A stretch of DNA of 64,000 bases, taken from positions 851,065-915,064 of the forward strand of contig MNCI01004661.1 in NCBI GenBank assembly GCA_015680685.1, read 5' to 3'. The DNA comes from Gnetum montanum. Its lineage: Eukaryota; Streptophyta; Gnetopsida; Gnetales; Gnetaceae. A program made the position numbers and the translations under genes. Below are positions 57,678-64,000 of this stretch, one piece after another. The number at the start of each line of letters is the position of its first letter. Positions within the stretch are counted from its first letter, which is position 1. A model generated the notes under the pieces. That model had not been told where the DNA came from, ran no database searches, and was given only the letters and a program-made list of their open reading frames with translations.

Positions 57678-60541
57678 TTAGATACTCCCAGGTGGTGGAG
57701 CTTCCTAAGGTTCTAAAGGACCTTCGCTAGCTTCAGGCACGTGTGGTGGCTAAGGTAGTTGTGGCTATCTTACTGTAGCTATAGCCTCTGATGAAAGGTG
57801 AAAGGCATCTAATAATTCCTTCATCTTTTCCTCCTTACTTTAGGGATTATTCACAATCCATGCAACATTACCAATCTGAGTTGGAATAGGGATATCCCAC
57901 AAACAAGGCATTACTAGGAATAAATCCTTAATGTTGACAAACTAGGTAGCGAATTGTTTACATTTACCATCAAACATCCTAACTACATTTTGTAGCTCCT
58001 AGTAGTCATTCATTCTTTTGGCTAGGTTCTCTACAATAGATCTATGATCAGTGTATTTTCCCTTGAGAACCTTGAGTTTTGTGTTTGCCACCACAAGCTT
58101 TTGCTTGGTGTCCTTGTGATACTTGAACTCCACCTCGTACAATAAGTATGAGCTAGCCACTTGCTTCTCTAGTTCTAACTATGGTCATCCATTAGTCAAA
58201 ATTGCCAGATTTACATATTAAAGATTGACAAGGTCCATGTATTCTATCATCTCCTCAATCTGCAACTCCTTCACGTGAATTTTTTCCTTATTGTAGGCAT
58301 ATATCCTATCAATGATAGGTTGCAAAAATTCTCTTCCTTGCTGGAGCTATTAGAGGGTTTCATTTATTTTTGCCTTCACCAATTGGATGTGCTTTTCATT
58401 AACTTTTTTCTGTAGAACAATGTGATCTTTGAAATGATCCTTGACTCTTTCAAATTTAAGAGCCTCTAATTTCTAAAAGGCAACCCCTATTGTAGTCCTC
58501 TAGAGAAGGGCATAAACCTCCTCCATGGAGAGGTTTCTATTTTTAGCTACCAATTTCTTTAGCTCTCTATTCACTCTAGCTAGTTTCTTTTGTTGTTAAT
58601 GGATAAAGTCAGTTAATTATTGTTTATTCTCATTAACATTTCACAAGTGATGGTTCTCTATGTCAATTGCACATTCTCCTGGTAGGTTAGATCCAAGGCC
58701 TTCTAAATTTTGTGTTGTGTAGCCTATACCAAGGATTGGTAGAACATCATTGTCTCCATCACACTCTTAATCCCTTTTAGTCTAGTGTGAAGCTATTCTA
58801 GAGCTTCATCCTTTCTCAATGCCAAGTTGAGAAATACATGGTCAACAATTTGGGCTCTTAATTTGGCAACTTTAGTAGCCAAGCATTTGTTCATCTCCTT
58901 GGCTATTTTGAGTTTCCATTCCAAGATTATGTTTTTGCCCCTTGCCTCTAGAAACTTCAACTAGGTTATAGTAATACTATTCAGAAGATTAAAGACATTT
59001 GAAAGTGGTTACCTGATTTCCACCAGTTAGTTTAGCAGTTCTTCATGTTGTGCTATGCTTAATTTGCTACTTATGGTTCCTATGGATGTCTATACGTCCT
59101 TGAGTGTAGTGATGTATAGTATAGATGTTGTAGGTGCATTGAGTGTTTCAATATTTCTATTAGCAACCACATTTGCTGCTATCTTCTGCTCTTGGTGCTA
59201 CATCACCAACACTATTACCCCTTTGCCTTTCTCCAAGCATACCATGAAGGTCATAGCATTCCCAAAGAGTTATGGGAGTGGCTACTATTCTGGGAGAGAT
59301 ACCATGACCTCTTTAGCACTAGGATTCAACCTCATGGACAACTATGTTTGTTGAGACAAGAAAATGAAATCACCTCTCCCCATCAAGCTAATTATTTAGG
59401 CCACCTCGTTTAGGTGACTCATTGTTGGCCAATACACAAATGGGTCCCTGCCACTCATGCCTACTTCTTGTTCTTGTTCTCTCAAGATCCATTATCGATA
59501 TTTGTGCAAGCATTGAGCTATTGTAGCAACATATAACATAATTTTTTAAGTGTTAGATGGAGGCGGTGGTTTCTGATCCTTTTCTTGAATGATTGTTACA
59601 GGCATCTTGTCTTTCATCATCTCTACCTAGTTACCAGTCAGAGCATGCCTGATAGCATCATTTGTATAACAGACTATCCCTCCTCTTCAACAAATTTTTT
59701 TGATGAGGCATGGGAATGGGAGCACCTTCTTTCCATGTCCATTTTCTTTATATTGCTTCTTCATCTCAAGATAAATCAGCTATGTAAGGTTGACAAGGAA
59801 TTTCCCACTCAAAGTAGCATATGCATGGGTAGAAAAGGCAATAATTTTAATCAATCTTATCATGGGGTTTAGGTGAAAGGCTATAATATTGTAGTTGATC
59901 CTTTTTACTAGTGTGAGCATGTCAAACTCTTTGTGATCAACACCATAGCACCATTGCATCCATTCCTTTTTGATGCTAAGTTTTGCCTACATTGGAATCT
60001 CAGTGAGATTCATTGTTATTTCTAGCAACCTAAGCACTTTAGCAATGGCTTGCACCAAGTAGGACACTAAGATGTCCTTTATTTTTACTATTAAACTAGC
60101 CTTCATATTGTTCCAAAATAAAAATGTCTCTCCCATGTACCATTCCCTAGGAGAAGTGATAATTGGCCACATGGGAGAGGTCTTTAGTTGGTCTTGTACT
60201 TCTTTAGGTGCTTACTCTAGGAAGTGGTTGAAGTTTAACTCCTAGAGAACTGTGTTTTGGACCTTCCTTGATTTGATTTGATTCAAGCATACTTCTATCA
60301 AGGTCACCTCAATGTTTTCTTGCTGAGTTGGTGCCTAATCTTGGTGAAAATGTTTTATTGCTATTGTTGGTTCTAGAATATAATAAATAGATTTCACCTC
60401 AGCCTCTTCCCTAAGAGGACCCATGGTGTGGATTGCAAGTGGTTCTTCTTGGGTTTATTCTTGGCCCCTTCTCATTCTTGGCCATTTCTTTCTTTGTTAA
60501 GACAATCCTCCTTCCTATGTGTTCTTCCCTTTCAGTGCCAT
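57678..60541 (-). pseudogene. ORF3 of element H
   Basis: Minus strand, ATG about 60541 to TAA 57678, about 2864 bp, almost the length in C and E. The conserved block at 60190-59750 contains MWPIITS, EWYMGETFLFW, VKIKDILVSY, LRLLEITMNLTEIP, EWMQWCYGV, IAFSTHAYATLSGKF and LPFPCLIKK. This is the same motif order as E, supporting a plant-transposon-protein-like domain. A long polar, helix-prone region follows. The C-terminus NNP-SKEEKMKELLDAFHL with a Pro-rich tail matches both relatives. Stops and a few frameshifts. Confidence 0.7.
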
Positions 60542-60847
60542 TTGTAGTCAAAACACATCCATGGATTAGTAATTATAACATGTAACTTTGAATATTTAAG
60601 TACCTTATCTCATCAATTAGTTACACTTGGCTAAGGTTGGAACATGGAAAATTAATTATTTTATTCTTATTTTATTAATTACTTTTCATTATAAGTGTCA
60701 CTGAAGCTCATTGGAAGGGTTTAACTTTTGTAACTTGATGTTCAAATGTTGATTTCTTAGTTAAACCTTTGTGGGAGCTAGAAAAAATGGCTAAAAATTT
60801 TTCTATCAAAAATGACACATTTGTGGCCCCCATGACTAAGAGCTTAC
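60542..60847 (-). other. Intron-like segment before ORF3 (H)
   Basis: Minus strand: the donor region accgaatgtaagctc (GT at 60847-60846) aligns with CCGGAGGTATGCACT of E, but the exon base before GT is altered. tagtcatgggggcc lies just inside. The end reads tgttttgactacaa|ATGGCAC, with CAG changed to CAA as in C. 306 bp. Confidence 0.45.
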
Positions 60848-60969
60848 ATTCGGTAGCTACAAGGTCAAAGAATGAAGTAATTTGGATAAATGGTTCAAAT
60901 GTTATGGGCTCTAAAAATTTGAAAAACTCCCTTGGTGTTTGTTAGAAAATGTGAAAATTTCTAAGGGAT

Positions 60970-61080
60970 TATGGATATTTATACTATTTTCCACTATGTC
61001 AACATGGCCACATATACAAGGCCTCATATATGCATTGGCTTCGTTGACGGCGCCCCATATACGAGGCTCGTAGATGAAAT
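60970..61080 (-). promoter_or_regulatory. Internal U3-like promoter upstream of ORF3 (H)
   Basis: Minus strand: cctcgtatatggggcgcc, gtcaacgaagcc, catatatgaggcc and ttgtatatgtggcc precede agtataaatatcc (TATA 60983-60976), 136 bp before the donor-like site. The ATATAC/GTCAAC-type motifs are those of this element's own LTR U3 (57300-57420). Confidence 0.52.
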
Positions 61081-62625
61081 TTTCAAACTTGTATATCTTG
61101 AAAAATACAAGAAATTTTTGAATGAATTTGGAATCCATGGAGTCCTAGAAAAGCCAAGAATATGATGAAATCATTGAAGAAGATCTTCAAAAGCTCAAAA
61201 CTTGAAATTTTTTATGGAGAATGTGTATATAACAAAATATGTAAAGGAGCACATGGGTTGATGTGGAAGATGGGTGTACAACAGATTCTATTTGCAAGAA
61301 TGTCTAAGGATAAGGTGCTTAATGAATCCAACCAAGAGATATGTGAGTGGGTCCTCCCCATAGTAGGCACATGCCTTGCTTGCCCTTGCATAACCTCAAC
61401 CTAAGGATTCCATGGGCCCCATAGGCAATAAATGGCTAATGAAAGTTAATGAGCAAAACCTGGAAGAGTCTATCCAAGAATTCAAGTACATCAAATAAAG
61501 ACATTGAATCAAGAACATGGACACCAATAGTGAGGTGATTTACAAGTATCATAGATGGATGATGGAGAAGGTGGAATGGAATTTTGAATTGAGGTCATAA
61601 AAATTCCCTTTTGGATTTGTGTTTAAATGACCTAAGAAGATCCATACTCAGTCCAAACCAAAATCAACCACTTTCATTAACTTCACATCATCACTATAAG
61701 ATTGATCCACCCCCTCAAGACACAAGAGTGCTCCCATAAAACAATCACTATTTCATAAAGAGAAGAAAAGAGAAGTAGGAAGTGAGAGAGGGCCTTAGTT
61801 AGAGGGGACCTTTAGGCATGGATAACATGTCTTTCTAGTCCCATAACCAGTGCTTGTAGCCCATTTATTTGTCTAAGGGACGTGATTTGAATTCCCATCT
61901 TATCTTTTTATTTTGCTAATTTTTTTTTATTTTTCATTTCATTATTATTATTATTATTATTGGATGGAAACCACACCATGTAAAGACTTTATTTAACTTG
62001 TAATTTTTGGTCAACATGGAACGGTAAGAAGTTTATGAAAACACTCATGCACCCAAGCAAGTAGAAGAGTACAAAGAGTATTAAGTCCCCTTGAAGTCAC
62101 ATCCTATGCAAACCTTTGAATCCTTTCCAATTCTAGAAACTACCAAGGTTATAAATTTATTAAAATTTTACTAAATGAAAGGGACCTCAAACTTCCAAAA
62201 CAAAGAAAATCATAAATTTTGTGGATAGGTGGATGTCATGGACTCACTGCCTATTCCATGAAAAAGAAACCATGACTTAGCTATCAATAAAAAAATTTAG
62301 AACTAGAAACTAGACATTAGCAAACAAAATATTAAGCACAAACCACCATTGGTAACAGCTACGGTACCACTGTGTCCTATTGACACAAAGCACTTTTATT
62401 AACCAAGATTAGAAAATCATACTAAAAATAAAGTAAAATATATAAGAAATTGTAAAATACTCAAGAAAGACTTAAATGTACTAACAATGGTGTAAAACAA
62501 AATGGTGTAAAATAAGAAAAATTTTAAAATCAAAAAGGTGTAAAATAAACAAACTGTAAAGACAAAAAAATGTGTAAAATGAAAAATAGAAAAACTAAGG
62601 AGCCATGTAGATGATTGGCAAGGAT
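61081..62625 (-). other. Element H post-pol noncoding region
   Basis: No gene. Contains the T-rich array (62390-62600 on the minus strand, TTTTACAC-type units), the gaattcaaatcacgtccctta block (61870-61985), an (ATT)7 microsatellite at 61941-61961 and the gtgggtcctcccc block (about 61340). Confidence 0.55.
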
Positions 62626-64000
62626 GGACATCTCCCTGACAACTAAGTTGGAATGAGGAGATCTAAAAAATTAAGCATGGTTGCCCATCCATTGAGGTAT
62701 TTGTTGCACTGGCTTACTTTAGCTTGTGGAAAGGCTTTATTTATTGGATGTTAACCAACTACTCTTTGTTTGGGCTTTCAGGTTTGTACATGATCATGGC
62801 CCTAGAAGGAAATGTTTCATCAATTATATAAGGCCCCTCCCACAATGTTTGGAATTTGGTTTTTTGAGATACATATGTGGGATTCTAATAGAGAAACTTA
62901 TCTCCCAGTTGAAATTTTACTTCTTATATTCTAAGATCATGATGTTGTTTGTTGAATGCCTTGTGCACTTCATTCAAAGAAAGGGCTACCAATTGATTTT
63001 TTTCTAGCACATTTAGGTTAATCAGTCTTTGTTTTTGTGCTAGACTTATGTCAAGATCCATGTCACATGCCATTGAGAGTGTATGGAGCTTAGGTTGAAT
63101 TGGCAGCATTGGATGTTTTGTGTACACCAACTTAGAGGGAGGGTAGCCAATAGGAAGTTTCCATGTTGAGAGGTATGCCTAAAGGGCATCGTTCAGTTTT
63201 GTGCTCTAGTCTCTCCTATATTTGCTAATAGTTCTTGTTGAAATCGTTGTAATCTCTCCATTAATAACCTCTACTTGACCATTGGCTTAGGGATGACACG
63301 ATGTTGTTAATTTATATTCAACCCTGAAGCATTACATGATTTTTCAAAAAGTGGCATATGTAAAATGGGTTCTATTGATCAAAATTAGTCCACATGGAAC
63401 CCCAAACCTATTCACAACATTTTGTTGTATAAATCAAGTAGTAATGGATGATGCACAGTTAGTGATGGCTACTACTTCTACACATTTGGTATAGTAGTCA
63501 ATAGTGATAATTATATATGCCTTCTTGTTGGACATGGGTGTGATGGAACCCATTAAATCTATGCCCCATATATCAAAGGGTTCCAATGGTTAAATTCACT
63601 GTTGAGAATGCTTCATTCATGCAGTCATCCCACCATCTCTTTGACAGCATTTATAAGATCAGAAAAATTGGTGGGCATCCCTAAAGATGTGGGCCTATAG
63701 TATCTTACCATCAATATTTTTATGATCATGCATCTCTCAAGATAGTGGCCTCCATGAGGACCTTCATGAGCATCTTGGAGAACACACAATTGATTTGCAT
63801 TAGGTACACACCAGTGAACCAGGCCATCAACATAGACCTTGTAAAGGTGTCTATTGATTTCCATGAAGTGCTTAGCCTGATGAAGAAACTGTTGTTTCTT
63901 CTTGTGGCCCAGATCTTATGGCATCTTTTAAGTAAGAAGATAAGTGAAGATGCCATCATACCATTTTTGTTCTATGAGAATTTGTTCATTTATTACAATA
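62626..64000 (-). pseudogene. pol: Element H integrase (runs off the edge)
   Basis: Minus strand. N-terminal zinc region DAHEGPHGGHYLER at about 63770-63730. Core with GIDLMGS near 63560 (first catalytic Asp intact). C-terminal domain from 63130 downwards (KNQLVALSLNEVHKAFNKQH, then WNP-region). The post-pol tract gtcagggagatg is at 62641-62628. Stops and frameshifts throughout. The rest of pol lies beyond 64000. Confidence 0.82.

Larger units (their letters stand above)
56490..64000 (-). mobile_element. Element H: Athila-like gypsy element with ORF3, 3' part
   Basis: Minus strand, running off the right edge. 3' LTR, polypurine tract, ORF3, intron-like segment, internal promoter, post-pol region, internal tract and the integrase part of pol are inside the window. 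Layout and spacing match C and E. The left flank is GATAG (56485-56489); its duplicate is beyond the window. Confidence 0.88.

Noticed and set aside
1-64000. tRNA or rRNA genes
   Set aside because: The only tRNA-related sequences are the 18-20 base primer-binding sites next to 5' LTRs. No cloverleaf or rRNA sequence seen.

Overview
This window is repeat DNA from a large plant nuclear genome. I found no host gene, rRNA or tRNA. Almost every base belongs to degenerate LTR retrotransposons of the Ty3/gypsy order. Most are one closely related family that resembles the Athila clade: primer-binding site matching tRNA-Asp, an FMDD-type reverse transcriptase box, long LTRs with TGATGA...TCATCA ends, and extra sequence between pol and the 3' LTR. 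In-frame TAG/TAA stops at expected Gln codons are frequent, as expected for old, methylated, silenced copies. The species cannot be named from the sequence.

Layout. Element A (+, 1-7288, left end outside the window): gag end, pol, a short 3' ORF and the 3' LTR. 7289-9632: AT-rich DNA with a decayed LINE-type ORF1 (DUF4283-like). Element C (-, 9633-22662): both LTRs, gag, pol and ORF3. 22663-24261: nothing recognised. Cluster B (+, 24262-31289): LTR-gag-LTR-gag-LTR fragment, without a recognisable pol. Element G (-, 31290-33379): 5' LTR and gag start. Element F (-, 33380-33797 and 54491-56489): a different gypsy lineage, split by element D. Element D (-, 33798-54490, target duplication CATGG) has lost nearly all of pol. 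Element E (+, 36730-50086, target duplication GGTGG/AGTGG) sits inside D and is the most complete copy. Element H (-, 56490 to beyond 64000): 3' LTR, ORF3 and integrase.

Main finding: the region downstream of pol. C, E and H each carry a third ORF of about 2.86 kb (2862, 2856 and about 2864 bp). Its N-terminal part resembles the 'putative plant transposon protein' domain and the rest is predicted coiled coil. Upstream of it, all three have a TATA box inside a copy of U3-like sequence, then 136-158 bp later a splice-donor-like site, then a 226-306 bp intron-like segment ending next to the ORF3 ATG. A G-rich tract with the core TCATGGGGG occurs three times per element: after pol, just inside the intron, and as the 3' polypurine tract. 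A and D keep the donor, acceptor and tracts but carry a different, short ORF in place of ORF3 and lack the internal TATA/U3 block. This suggests an LTR-independent, spliced transcription unit for ORF3 and a swappable 3' cassette. No copy in the window looks autonomous; each pol has its own lesions.
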